A stretch of DNA of 64,000 bases, from the NCBI GenBank assembly GCA_020723345.1, contig DYJA01000016.1:25106-89105 (forward strand), given 5' to 3'. Below, one piece after another: positions 16,647 through 24,211 of this stretch (its first letter is position 1; each line of letters opens with the position of its first letter). Under the pieces are notes generated by a model. The model saw nothing but the letters and a program-made list of their open reading frames with translations. It did no database searches and was not told the origin of the DNA. The DNA is from Candidatus Aquidulcis sp. (lineage in GTDB: Bacteria; Chloroflexota; Anaerolineae; UBA4142). Made by a program: the position numbers and the translations under genes.

Positions 16647-19600
16647 TCATTCGCCGCTTGCGGCGCGTCGCGCCTCAGTCAGTTTTTCGGTTCCATTTGG
16701 GTCAGCGAGCGCGAGCGCGTCGAGCAGCCACGCCACGCGCGCGACGATGCCCGCGTCGCGGTTAATCGCGCGCGCGGCGCGAAACGCGGCGACGGCGTCG
16801 CTTACGTAGGGGCGCAATTGAATTGCGCCCTTACCTTCACCCGTACCACACAGTGACAACCCGCACAGCGCCACGCCCTTGGCATCCAGCGCGTCGTACA
16901 ATTCTGGCGTCTGCGCCAGCAACGCGTCCGCGTGTTGAATCGCGGCGGTGAATGCTTCGCGCGCGTCACCCAAACCCGAAGAGTCTCGGAGACCCTTCGG
17001 GTTTACCGCCGCCTGCCGCAACGCGATGACGCCGAGGAGCGCGAGGACGTTGTGATTGTTTTGCGGCTCGTCGTACTGGCGCGCGGATTCTGCGGCGGCA
17101 CGCGCGGCTTGGAGACCTGACAGGTTTTGGAAACCTGTCAGGTCTGTTTGCACGGCGTACAGTTGCGCGAGGGCAAGACCCCAGCGCGCATAATTCTGAA
17201 TTGTGGTCAATCCAATTTCATCAGCGATACAAGCCGCTTGCTTGAATGATTCCGTCGCGTCATCGAATTTATTTTGGTCAACAAGCACATCTGCCTTGTT
17301 GTTCAAATCAAAACTTTCGCCGCGTTTGTCGCCAATCTCGCGCGCAATCGCCAGCGCTTGCTCGTAGAACTGGATCGCGCGGCGCGTCTCGCCCAATTCG
17401 GCGTAACGGTTGCCGAGGTTGCCGAGGCGAATGCCTTCGCCGCGTCTATCGCCAATCTCGCGCGCGATCGCCAGCGCTTGCTCGTAGAACGCAATCGCGC
17501 GGCGCATCTCGCCTAACTCGCTGTACGCGCTGCCGAGGTTGCCGAGGTGGTTGCCTTCGCCGCGTTTGTCGCCAATCTCGCACGCAATCGCCAGCGCTTG
17601 CTCGTAGAACTGGATCGCGCGGCGCGTCTCGCCCAATTCGGCGTAACGGTTGCCGAGGTTGCCGAGGCCTGCGCCTTCGCCGCGTTTGTCGCCAATCTCG
17701 CGATCAATCGCCAGCGCTTGCTCGTAGAACTGGATCGCGCGGCGCGTCTCGCCTAACGCGCTGTACGCGTTGCCGAGGTTGCCGAGCCAAACACCTTCGG
17801 CTTGGCGATTTTTTCTTTCGCGCGCGTTTGCAAGTGCTTGCTCGTAACAAGAAATGGCGCGACGTGTATTGCCAATCGCGGCTAATGCTTGCCCCAAGTT
17901 GCCGACACTCTGTCGTTTCAAATCAGCGTCGCTGATTTTCCCCTGCAACTTCTCGTGCATCTCCACCATCAATCGGTAATGTCCCCACAACAGCAGGTAC
18001 TCACCATCAATCTCCAACACCACACTCGCCGCCGTGTCGTAATCCTCTGCCGCACAGCGCAAATCAAACTCGTTCAACTGCGGCTCAAGGTCCGCCAGCG
18101 TCTTCCACGTCTCGCGCGGCTTGCGCGTCTGGGCAAAATAATCGGCGGCGCGCGTGAGCAAATCGCGTTGCGTCCAACCCCCATCCCCTGCCCTTCCCCC
18201 GTTCGGAAATTCGCCGAACAGGGGAAGGGAGTTTGCCCCCTCCCCTGTTTTCGATCCTGAGCGGAGCGCAGCGGAGTCGAAGGATTGAAAACGGGGGAGG
18301 GTTGGGGTGGGGGTCACACGCGACCACGCGTACTCGCGATCCGCGGGATGCAAATAGTACTTGCCGCTTTCGCGATGCGCGAATTGCATATTCACCAAAC
18401 GATTCAGCACGGGCGCGCTGTCCACGCTCGCGACGAACGGCTGGAGCAGGTAATCCAATGCCGCAGCACTGACGGGGCGCGCGTACGCCGCCAGCGACTG
18501 CATCACGCGCTGCGCGGTCGGGTCGAGGCGGCTGAACGCTTCACCCACCATCGCTTCGACGACATTCTCTGGTAGGGGCGGTTGTAGAGGCGTTTTTAAA
18601 AACGCCCCTACGCCCAAAATTTCTTCCAACGACGTGTAGCGGTCGGCGGAGAGAATCGCGTACAGCGCTTCGAGCGCGCGCGGAAAGCCGCGCGTCCGCT
18701 CGCAGGCGCGTTGGAGCAGCGCATCGTCCGCATTTTTCAAACCGACTCTGCCGTCCGCGTCCATCTCGCGCAAGAGTCGTTTGGCGTAAGACGCTTCTAG
18801 CCCCGCGTCCACAGCAAGATACTTTTGACACCCTGGCTGGAAGAGTTCGAGTTCGCGCGGCGGGATGCGCGTCGTGAGAATGAGTTTGACCGCGTGATGC
18901 GGCGCGGACAAAATCGCGCGCAGCGCGTCGTCCAATTCCGCGTCCTGGACGCAGCACGTCGTCGCATCCATCACGCTTTCAAAATTGTCGAGCAGAACGA
19001 CGACGCGCCCGCGCGGAAATTTTTCGAGGAGCGCGAGCATTTTGTTATGCGTGCTGATTTTCGGATCGCGGTACAGCGCGTCCAGTTTTTGCGCGACGTC
19101 GGCGGGGAGGAGTTGGCACAAATCGGCGAAGAGGTTCGGCGTGTTGATCGTCCGCGTGCCGATCGCGCTGAGGTAGACGATGCCGTCCACGCTGAGCGCG
19201 CCGAGGTCGTCGGGCAGTTGTCCACTCTCCAACGCTTTGAGGAGGCGGCACACCATCGCCGTTTTGCCGATGCCCGCGCGCCCGTTGATCGTCAACATGC
19301 GGCACGCGTCGTCGCGCAAAAAATCGGCGACGATTTTGTTTTCGACGTGGCGATCCTGAAAGTAGCGCGGCGCGGTCAGCGGCGGCGGGTTGATGAACTT
19401 CGTACCCCCACCCCGTCCCTCCCCCGTCGCCGACAGGGGAGGGGGTCTGCGTTCGCGTTCGATCCCCGCCTTGATGCTTTCATCCGTGCGGCGCGCGGCG
19501 GCATCAGGGTTTTTCACCACCTCCGTTTGCGCGGCGACTTGCTTACGGAGGAGTTCGATGTCGGCTTGGATGCGCGGGCGGTCGGCGTCGGACGCGCGCT

Positions 19601-20060
19601 CGAAATCGCGCACGGCATCCTTCAGGCGAAATTCCAGCGCGCGCAATTCGCCTTCGGGGGAGTGGAGCCACTGCAAATCGTTCCGCAGTTTGGCGAGCGC
19701 GGTCTTGTAATCGCCGACGAAATCAATGTACTGGCGCGACGCGATGCGGAAAGGCGCGTCGGCGTCCGCGTGGAGACGCGCGAGGAGGATCGGCTTTTTG
19801 AATTTGAGCGCGGCAGTCCATTCGGGCTTGCAGTTCGATTCGTCGGTCACGCTGTCGCGCGACATGACGAAGATCAGACTGTCGCAGTCGCGAATCGCTT
19901 CGCGGATTTGCGCGTCCCAATCGCCCGCCGCCGCGTGCAGTTCCCGCCGAAAAATCCATACGGGGAACGATGGCGGACCCGCTTGCAGATCGTCGGCGAG
20001 TTTCAGCGCGAATTCTTCCGTGTCAGTCGCCGAGTACGAGATGAAATGATAATATGGCAT
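16647..20060 (-). CDS. TIR-STAND NTPase-TPR protein (NLR-like, putative immune sensor)
   Basis: A 1137-residue protein. Residues 1 to about 135 are a TIR domain (YHFISYSATDTEEFALKLAD, a SLIFVMSRDSV strand, KPEWTAAL); TIR domains in bacterial defence usually consume or modify NAD. An NB-ARC-like NTPase has Walker A NGRAGIGKTAMV near 257 and Walker B VVVLLDNFESVM near 352. Residues about 720-910 are TPRs of the FYEQALAIAREIGD type, four of them almost identical in DNA. The architecture is that of TIR-NLR antiphage sensors that abort infection; that role is inference. At least five repeat-derived in-frame inserts are visible (16804-16836, 16975-17008, 17112-17152, 18180-18310, 18572-18612). The start is separated by 88 bp from the divergent HicB-like gene. 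Confidence 0.87.
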   Translation of the reverse strand: MPYYHFISYSATDTEEFALKLADDLQAGPPSFPVWIFRRELHAAAGDWDAQIREAIRDCDSLIFVMSRDSVTDESNCKPEWTAALKFKKPILLARLHADADAPFRIASRQYIDFVGDYKTALAKLRNDLQWLHSPEGELRALEFRLKDAVRDFERASDADRPRIQADIELLRKQVAAQTEVVKNPDAAARRTDESIKAGIERERRPPPLSATGEGRGGGTKFINPPPLTAPRYFQDRHVENKIVADFLRDDACRMLTINGRAGIGKTAMVCRLLKALESGQLPDDLGALSVDGIVYLSAIGTRTINTPNLFADLCQLLPADVAQKLDALYRDPKISTHNKMLALLEKFPRGRVVVLLDNFESVMDATTCCVQDAELDDALRAILSAPHHAVKLILTTRIPPRELELFQPGCQKYLAVDAGLEASYAKRLLREMDADGRVGLKNADDALLQRACERTRGFPRALEALYAILSADRYTSLEEILGVGAFLKTPLQPPLPENVVEAMVGEAFSRLDPTAQRVMQSLAAYARPVSAAALDYLLQPFVASVDSAPVLNRLVNMQFAHRESGKYYLHPADREYAWSRVTPTPTLPRFQSFDSAALRSGSKTGEGANSLPLFGEFPNGGRAGDGGWTQRDLLTRAADYFAQTRKPRETWKTLADLEPQLNEFDLRCAAEDYDTAASVVLEIDGEYLLLWGHYRLMVEMHEKLQGKISDADLKRQSVGNLGQALAAIGNTRRAISCYEQALANARERKNRQAEGVWLGNLGNAYSALGETRRAIQFYEQALAIDREIGDKRGEGAGLGNLGNRYAELGETRRAIQFYEQALAIACEIGDKRGEGNHLGNLGSAYSELGEMRRAIAFYEQALAIAREIGDRRGEGIRLGNLGNRYAELGETRRAIQFYEQALAIAREIGDKRGESFDLNNKADVLVDQNKFDDATESFKQAACIADEIGLTTIQNYARWGLALAQLYAVQTDLTGFQNLSGLQAARAAAESARQYDEPQNNHNVLALLGVIALRQAAVNPKGLRDSSGLGDAREAFTAAIQHADALLAQTPELYDALDAKGVALCGLSLCGTGEGKGAIQLRPYVSDAVAAFRAARAINRDAGIVARVAWLLDALALADPNGTEKLTEARRAASGE
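17281..17800 (-). repeat. Near-identical 120-bp tandem units encoding TPRs
   Basis: Successive units have exact 120-bp period (markers GCCAATCTCG at 17331, 17451, 17571 and 17691) and differ at only a few positions. Each codes for one 40-residue TPR. This near-identity indicates recent duplication or gene conversion in the sensor region. Confidence 0.9.
18180..18310. repeat. Nested palindromic repeats inside the TIR-STAND gene
   Basis: A CCCCTGCCCTTCCCCCGTTC-type arm, a GAACAGGGGAAGGG arm, a CTGAGCGGAGCGCAGCGGAG family copy (18255-18285) and GGGGGAGGGTTGGGGTGGGGG form a nested inverted repeat that is translated in frame. Confidence 0.8.
18572..18612. repeat. GTAGGGGCG...CGCCCCTAC palindrome inside the TIR-STAND gene
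   Basis: GTAGAGGCGTTTTTAAAAAC and its near complement ACGCCCCTAC are translated as FLKTPLQPPLP. The same outer arms occur at 34436-34518. Confidence 0.8.
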
Positions 20061-20100
20061 CGTTGCCCCCGCTCCTACATTCTATCACGTTTTGTTTCGT

Positions 20101-20129
20101 TTGACACGCGTGTTCGACAATATTATACT
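20101..20129 (+). promoter_or_regulatory. Promoter of the HicB-like gene
   Basis: A perfect TTGACA (20101-20106), 17 bp, TATACT (20124-20129). The divergent TIR-STAND gene has a TAGAAT box on the opposite strand at 20079-20084, so the two promoters face away within 50 bp. Confidence 0.75.
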
Positions 20130-20148
20130 CTAGCCACGAGGTTGAACG

Positions 20149-20514
20149 ATGGCAGAGCATCCACTTCTCACCGTCGAAATCACGCGCGACAATTCAGGCG
20201 TGACGTTGTATTGTCCCGAATTGAACATCCACACGTCAGGCAAAACCGAGGCGCAAGTGCGGCATAAATTCGTGAACGCGCTATTCGAGTATTTCGAATT
20301 TCTCGACGCGCACGATTTCAAGGACGAAGCGCCCTATCGAGAACACTACGCGCTCCTGGCGCAACACGTCTTGCCTTCCCTTGCGGACGCGTCGCTGCGT
20401 AGTCCGCACAAACCGCGCGCCTTGCCGCGCAAATGGCTCGAACTCATCCGTCATCGGAGCGAATCGTGGGACGCCGACATCTTTGGAAGCCTCGTGAAGC
20501 CAGCCGCGCTCTAG
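20149..20514 (+). CDS. HicB-like antitoxin-fold protein
   Basis: A 121-residue protein. LTVEITRDNSGVTLYCPELN, then SGKTEAQVRHKFVNALFEYF, fits the HicB partial-RNase-H-like fold (strands, C-P-E-L turn, then a helix with regular Ala/Leu). HicB antitoxins neutralise HicA, a small mRNA interferase, and repress their own promoter. The C-terminal half lacks a recognisable helix-turn-helix or RHH. It has a near-consensus promoter and GAGG before the ATG. The next reading frame overlaps its 3' end and looks like a damaged HicA-type partner. Assignment is by pattern only. Confidence 0.55.
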   Translation: MAEHPLLTVEITRDNSGVTLYCPELNIHTSGKTEAQVRHKFVNALFEYFEFLDAHDFKDEAPYREHYALLAQHVLPSLADASLRSPHKPRALPRKWLELIRHRSESWDADIFGSLVKPAAL

Positions 20515-20800
20515 AAAAATTGGGCTTCGCCAAAGACACCAAGCGCGGCAAGGACGATCACGTTTGGTTTTTCAAGCGTGTCCTCTGCTTGAATACGAGT
20601 CCCATACCATCACGACGATGGTAGACATGGGCATTGACACCATTCCGTACACGACGATGGATTACATCTTGGACGCGCTGTCGCTAGACGATGAAACGCT
20701 CTGGCAAGCGTTCAAAGGCGCTTACACGGCGGCGATGTACGATATGTATGTGCGGACAATTCCCAAGAATCGTTTGATGCCTCCCGCGATACGAAAATAA
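20466..20800 (+). pseudogene. HicA-like gene broken by a frameshift
   Basis: From a GTG at 20466 the frame reads REASRALEKLGFAKDTKRGK then DDHVWFFK, the HicA pattern (helix, K-L-G-F, then basic residues before a strand). In that frame a TAG follows at 20622. The expected continuation lies in another frame from about 20575 to 20800 and reads HTITTMVDMGIDTIPYTTMD then ILDALSLDDETLWQAFKG. A one-base shift between about 20560 and 20590 would join them into one protein of roughly 110 residues. It overlaps the end of the HicB-like gene, as TA partners often do. It may be a real inactivation or a sequencing error. Confidence 0.5.
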
Positions 20801-20865
20801 AACCCGCACGCCCCTCTGCCCAATTTTCTCCACGCGCTTGTGACAAGCCCTTCCTCAAAAGACAA

Positions 20866-20936
20866 AGCGGAAGATTGAAGGGATTCTTTTATCCTTCATC
20901 CTTCCGCCTTCATCCTTCATCCTTCCGCCTGCGGCA
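20866..20936. repeat. CTTCATCCTTCCGCC repeats
   Basis: Three to four TCCTTCATCCTTCCG units form a pyrimidine tract with a partly complementary GCGGAAGATTGAAGG upstream. Related units are at 54535-54548 and 57735-57790. The end of the zinc-ribbon gene lies in it. Confidence 0.65.
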
Positions 20937-21378
20937 TCGTATTCGGCGCGCCGCAGTACGGGCAAATGTTCCAGCGCAAACTCGTGATGCGGTGGCAATT
21001 ATCGCAGCGGCGTTTGAGGCGCGTGTGGCAATTCGGACAGTAGAGAAAATCGGAGTGGATTTTCTGCTGGCACATCGGGCACGCCAATTTCTCTTCGATG
21101 TCTTGCATCAACGCTTCTTGCGCGAGTTCGCTCTCGTACTGCGCGGCGAGCGTCTCGCGCGGGCGCAGCATAAAGTACAGCAGCAATCCGGGAATATTGA
21201 AGACGACGACGAGCGCGACCGAGACCACCTGCATCACCAGATCGTGCGAGCGCGCGCGAATATCGCGAAACGCCCACACGATCAAACTGAGCCACACCGC
21301 GACCAGGTACACGCCGAGGAACGCGCCGATCAATTGCAAAAGCGAAGCGAGCGCGCCGAGATCGAAAGGCAATGACAT
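20917..21378 (-). CDS. Membrane protein with double zinc ribbon
   Basis: A 153-residue protein with two N-terminal TM helices (about 13-34, IGAFLGVYLVAVWLSLIVWA, and 48-68, VSVALVVVFNIPGLLLYFML). A short helix and two C-terminal zinc ribbons follow: CPMC...CPNC and CDNC...CPYC. Eight Cys residues in four CxxC pairs would hold two Zn ions. Such small zinc-ribbon membrane proteins are common and uncharacterised; partners are usually other membrane or nucleic-acid proteins. The start at 21378 has GGGAGA 8 bases upstream. It is divergent from the nuclease gene and has its own promoter. Confidence 0.8.
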   Translation of the reverse strand: MSLPFDLGALASLLQLIGAFLGVYLVAVWLSLIVWAFRDIRARSHDLVMQVVSVALVVVFNIPGLLLYFMLRPRETLAAQYESELAQEALMQDIEEKLACPMCQQKIHSDFLYCPNCHTRLKRRCDNCHRITSLRWNICPYCGAPNTMPQAEG

Positions 21379-21409
21379 TGCAAATTCTCCCTGTCCAGAA
21401 TCGGGACGC

Positions 21410-21438
21410 ATTATAACATCATCTTGGGAATCAGACAA
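21410..21438 (-). promoter_or_regulatory. Promoter of the zinc-ribbon gene
   Basis: On the minus strand TTGTCT (21438-21433), 17 bp, TATAAT (21415-21410). Confidence 0.65.
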
Positions 21439-21451
21439 AAGACGGAAGAAC

Positions 21452-21530
21452 ACAGAACACAGAATACAGATAAAATCATTTCGAGGTTTTGATCTGTACT
21501 CTGTGTTCTGTTGTCTGGATTCTGTTGTCT
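21452..21530. repeat. AGAACACAGAAT / ATTCTGTTGTCT inverted repeat
   Basis: CAGAACACAGAATACAGAT pairs with ATCTGTACTCTGTGTTCTG. It lies between the divergent zinc-ribbon and nuclease promoters, and an extra TTCTGTTGTCT unit holds the -35 box of the latter. Confidence 0.7.
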
Positions 21531-21554
21531 TATTTCGTGAGGTTGTGGTATAAT
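21525..21554 (+). promoter_or_regulatory. Promoter of the bifunctional nuclease gene
   Basis: TTGTCT (21525-21530), 18 bp, TATAAT (21549-21554). Confidence 0.6.
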
Positions 21555-21603
21555 GTTCCCGTAACGCACTGACTCGCGTCATGGCGTTTCGCATGGAGGC
21601 AAA

Positions 21604-22125
21604 ATGGATTCCAATTGGGTGACGGTGAAAATTGACAGCGTGCGCGTGAGTCTCGTTTCGCCGCATCGCCTCGTGGTGCTGAAAGACGACGACGAACGCT
21701 TTTTGCCGATTTGGATCGGGCCCTTCGAAGCGGACGCGATCACGATCGCGCTGCAAGGCACTCAGCCCGCGCGCCCGCTCACGCACGACTTGCTCAAAAC
21801 GATGATCGCGCAAGTCGGCGGCAAAGCCAAACACATTGACGTGATTGATTTGCGCGACGATACGTTTTTCGCCGAGATCGTGATGGACATTGCGGGCAAG
21901 CGCGTCGTGCTCGACTCGCGTCCCAGCGATGCGATCGCGCTCGCCGTCCGCCTCGATGTCCCCATCCGCGTGAACGAGACGGTGATGGCGCGCGCGGCAA
22001 TTCGCCCCAGCCAAGAAGCGGAAAGCGCGCCGGAGCCGGAAGAAAAACTCGACGCGTTCCGCGACGCGCTCCAAGACCTCGACCTGGGCGGACTGGGCAA
22101 GAGTGACGCGCCGAAGGAGAATTGA
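21604..22125 (+). CDS. Bifunctional nuclease family protein (DUF151)
   Basis: A 173-residue protein with the DUF151 (BFN) core: VSPHRLVVLKDDDERFLPIW, IGPFEADAITIALQG, RPLTHDLLKTMIAQVGG, then RVVLDSRPSDAIALAVRLDV near residues 100-119, the most conserved block. Family members have been described with RNase and DNase activity in plants, and they are widespread in bacteria, where the role is unclear. The C-terminal 35 residues are an acidic tail. The ATG at 21604 has GGAGG 5 bases upstream. dnaB follows after a palindrome, and the DnaB-DnaD-DnaC cluster suggests a link with replication or repair. Confidence 0.88.
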   Translation: MDSNWVTVKIDSVRVSLVSPHRLVVLKDDDERFLPIWIGPFEADAITIALQGTQPARPLTHDLLKTMIAQVGGKAKHIDVIDLRDDTFFAEIVMDIAGKRVVLDSRPSDAIALAVRLDVPIRVNETVMARAAIRPSQEAESAPEPEEKLDAFRDALQDLDLGGLGKSDAPKEN

Positions 22126-22131
22126 GTTGAC

Positions 22132-22170
22132 GTCAGACTTCCGAAATCTTGGAGATTTCGGAAGTCTGAC
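22132..22170. repeat. Perfect hairpin between the nuclease gene and dnaB
   Basis: GTCAGACTTCCGAAATCT and its exact complement enclose a 3-base loop. No T-run follows, so it is more likely a REP-like element than a terminator. Confidence 0.8.
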
Positions 22171-22181
22171 TTGAGATTTGG

Positions 22182-23555
22182 ATGGATATTCAAACCACTG
22201 CCGCGCCGAATAAAATGGTGCCCAGCAACATCGAAGCCGAACAGGCGGTACTGGGCGCGCTGCTGATCGATCCCGACGCGATCGTCAAAGTCGTCCCGAT
22301 TCTCCACGCCGAAGATTTCTATCTCGAAAAACACGCGTGGATTTTCGAGGCGATTTTCGCGCTGCACGAACGCCGCGAGCCGATTGACTTTTTGACCGTC
22401 GTCGCGGAACTGGAACGCCGCAGCAAAATCAACGACGTCGGCGGCGCGGCGTACATCACCGCGCTCATCAACGCCGTCCCCACCGCGATTCACATCGAAC
22501 ATTACGCGCGCCTGGTCGAACGCTTGTCCACGCAGCGCCGCCTCATCTCCGCCGCCGGCAACATCGCCGAAATCGCGTACGACAGCGCGGAAGAAATCGA
22601 CGCGATGATCGATCACGCCGAAGAGACGATCTTTGCGGTCGCGCAGCGCCGCATGAGCCGCGACCTGATCTCGATGCGGATCGCGGTCGATCAATTCATG
22701 GATCACCTCGATTACGTCCAGCGGCATCAAGGCGAACTGCTCGGCGTCCCGACGGGCTTCATCGATCTCGACAAACTGCTCGGCGGCTTTCAGCCGTCGG
22801 ATTTGGTTATCGTCGCAGGACGACCGGGCTCCGGCAAAACTTCGTTCGCGCTTTCGATTATGCAATATGCGGCGGAAAAAAAGAAACGGATCGCGCTCTT
22901 CTCGCTCGAAATGTCGGCGGAGCAATTGGTGCAGCGACTCGTCGCCAGCATGGGCGAAATCGATTCGCAGAATCTGCGGCTGGGCAAAATCAGCGACGAC
23001 GATTATTCCAAACTCGCGCGCGCGACCGGCGAACTTTCGGAATTGTCGATCTTTATCGACGACAGCGCGGCGATCACGCCGATTGAAATCCGCGCCAAAG
23101 CGCGCCGACTGCAATCCGAATTTGGGATCGACATGATCATCATCGACTATATGCAATTGATGACGATTCGCGGGCGGATCGAAAATCGCGTGCAGGAGAT
23201 TTCGCAAATCTCGCGGCAGTTGAAAGAACTCGCGCGCGAACTGCACGTGCCGGTCGTCGCGCTGTCGCAGTTATCGCGCGCGGTCGAAGCGCGGCAGGAT
23301 CATCGTCCACAGTTGGCGGATTTACGTGAATCTGGGTCCATCGAGCAAGATGCGGACGTCGTCATCTTTATCTTCCGCGAGAAAACGTACTACCCGACAC
23401 TGGAAAAATGGCAGCAGGCGCACCCGCACAAACCGTACCCGGAAAACATCGCCGAGATCATTGTCGCGAAGCATCGGCACGGACCGATTCGCGACATTCA
23501 ATTGTTCTTCGCGGAAGACCAAGCGACGTTTAGAAATTTGGAAGCCGCGCAATGA
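22182..23555 (+). CDS. dnaB: Replicative DNA helicase
   Basis: A 457-residue hexameric helicase that unwinds DNA at the fork. The N-terminal primase-binding domain (NIEAEQAVLGALLIDPDAI) and a linker are followed by a RecA-like motor with H1 GRPGSGKTSFAL, H1a SLEMSAEQLVQRL, H2 MIIIDYMQLM, H3 VVALSQLSRAVEAR and H4 SGSIEQDADVVIFIFRE. Length and motifs are standard and no intein is present. It overlaps the following DnaD-like gene by 4 bases, and a DnaC-like loader follows, so this is a complete helicase-loading cluster. Confidence 0.95.
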   Translation: MDIQTTAAPNKMVPSNIEAEQAVLGALLIDPDAIVKVVPILHAEDFYLEKHAWIFEAIFALHERREPIDFLTVVAELERRSKINDVGGAAYITALINAVPTAIHIEHYARLVERLSTQRRLISAAGNIAEIAYDSAEEIDAMIDHAEETIFAVAQRRMSRDLISMRIAVDQFMDHLDYVQRHQGELLGVPTGFIDLDKLLGGFQPSDLVIVAGRPGSGKTSFALSIMQYAAEKKKRIALFSLEMSAEQLVQRLVASMGEIDSQNLRLGKISDDDYSKLARATGELSELSIFIDDSAAITPIEIRAKARRLQSEFGIDMIIIDYMQLMTIRGRIENRVQEISQISRQLKELARELHVPVVALSQLSRAVEARQDHRPQLADLRESGSIEQDADVVIFIFREKTYYPTLEKWQQAHPHKPYPENIAEIIVAKHRHGPIRDIQLFFAEDQATFRNLEAAQ

Positions 23556-24211
23556 AACTCTTCTCCGGCTTTCCCGCAGGCAAACTCGACGTGACGCCGC
23601 TGCCGAATTTATTTTTCAGCGAACTCGCCCCGGCGATTGACGATCTCGCCGAGTTAAAAGTGACACTGTATACCTTTTGGCTACTCGCGCACAGCAAGAA
23701 CGTGTTCGTGCGCGCGAGCGAACTGCGCGCGGATCGCACGTTGGCGCAATCGCTCAAGGCGAACGACGCCAAGCCGGAGCAGGAATTGGAGCGCGCGCTC
23801 GCGCGCGCAGTCGAACGCGGCACGCTGTTGCGCTTGGCGGCGGACGACGCGCTGTACTTTTTGAACACCGAACGCGGACGCCGCGCGCTTGAAAAAATGG
23901 AAAGCGAACAACTGCCGCGCAGCGACCGCGCGCCCGAACCCGCGACGACAGCCGCGCGTCCGAATATTTTCGCGCTGTACGAACAAAACATCGGACTGCT
24001 GACGCCGATGCTCGCCGAGGAATTGAAAGAGGCAGAACAACAATATCCCGCCGAGTGGATCGCGGAGGCGATCAAAATTGCGGTGGATCAAAACAAACGC
24101 AGCTGGAGTTACGCGCGCAAGATTTTGGAACGCTGGAAAACTGACGGACGCGCGGCGAAATCGAAAAAGAAAACGTGGTACGATGAATATGGCAAATTCG
24201 TCAAACGCTAA
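23552..24211 (+). CDS. DnaD-domain replication protein
   Basis: A 219-residue protein. Its N-terminal winged-helix-like part (LAELKVTLYTFWLLAHSKN, LARAVERGTLLRLAADD) and C-terminal DnaD domain (LYEQNIGLLTPMLAEELKEA, YPAEWIAEAIKIAVDQNKRS, WSYARKILERW) match the DnaB2/DnaD group that remodels DNA and helps load the helicase. The YxxxIGxLTPxxxxxL and WxYAxxILxxW patterns are diagnostic. The start overlaps the dnaB stop (ATGA) and its own 3' end overlaps the next gene by 29 bases, so the three genes are translationally coupled. Confidence 0.85.
   Translation: MKLFSGFPAGKLDVTPLPNLFFSELAPAIDDLAELKVTLYTFWLLAHSKNVFVRASELRADRTLAQSLKANDAKPEQELERALARAVERGTLLRLAADDALYFLNTERGRRALEKMESEQLPRSDRAPEPATTAARPNIFALYEQNIGLLTPMLAEELKEAEQQYPAEWIAEAIKIAVDQNKRSWSYARKILERWKTDGRAAKSKKKTWYDEYGKFVKR

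Noticed and set aside
17281..17800. Regular repeats that could suggest a CRISPR array
   Set aside because: The 120-bp period has no unique spacers, and each unit encodes a TPR in the minus-strand gene.
18825..20267. A 480-residue plus-strand frame opposite the TIR-STAND gene
   Set aside because: Shadow frame; the minus strand carries clear TIR and NTPase motifs.
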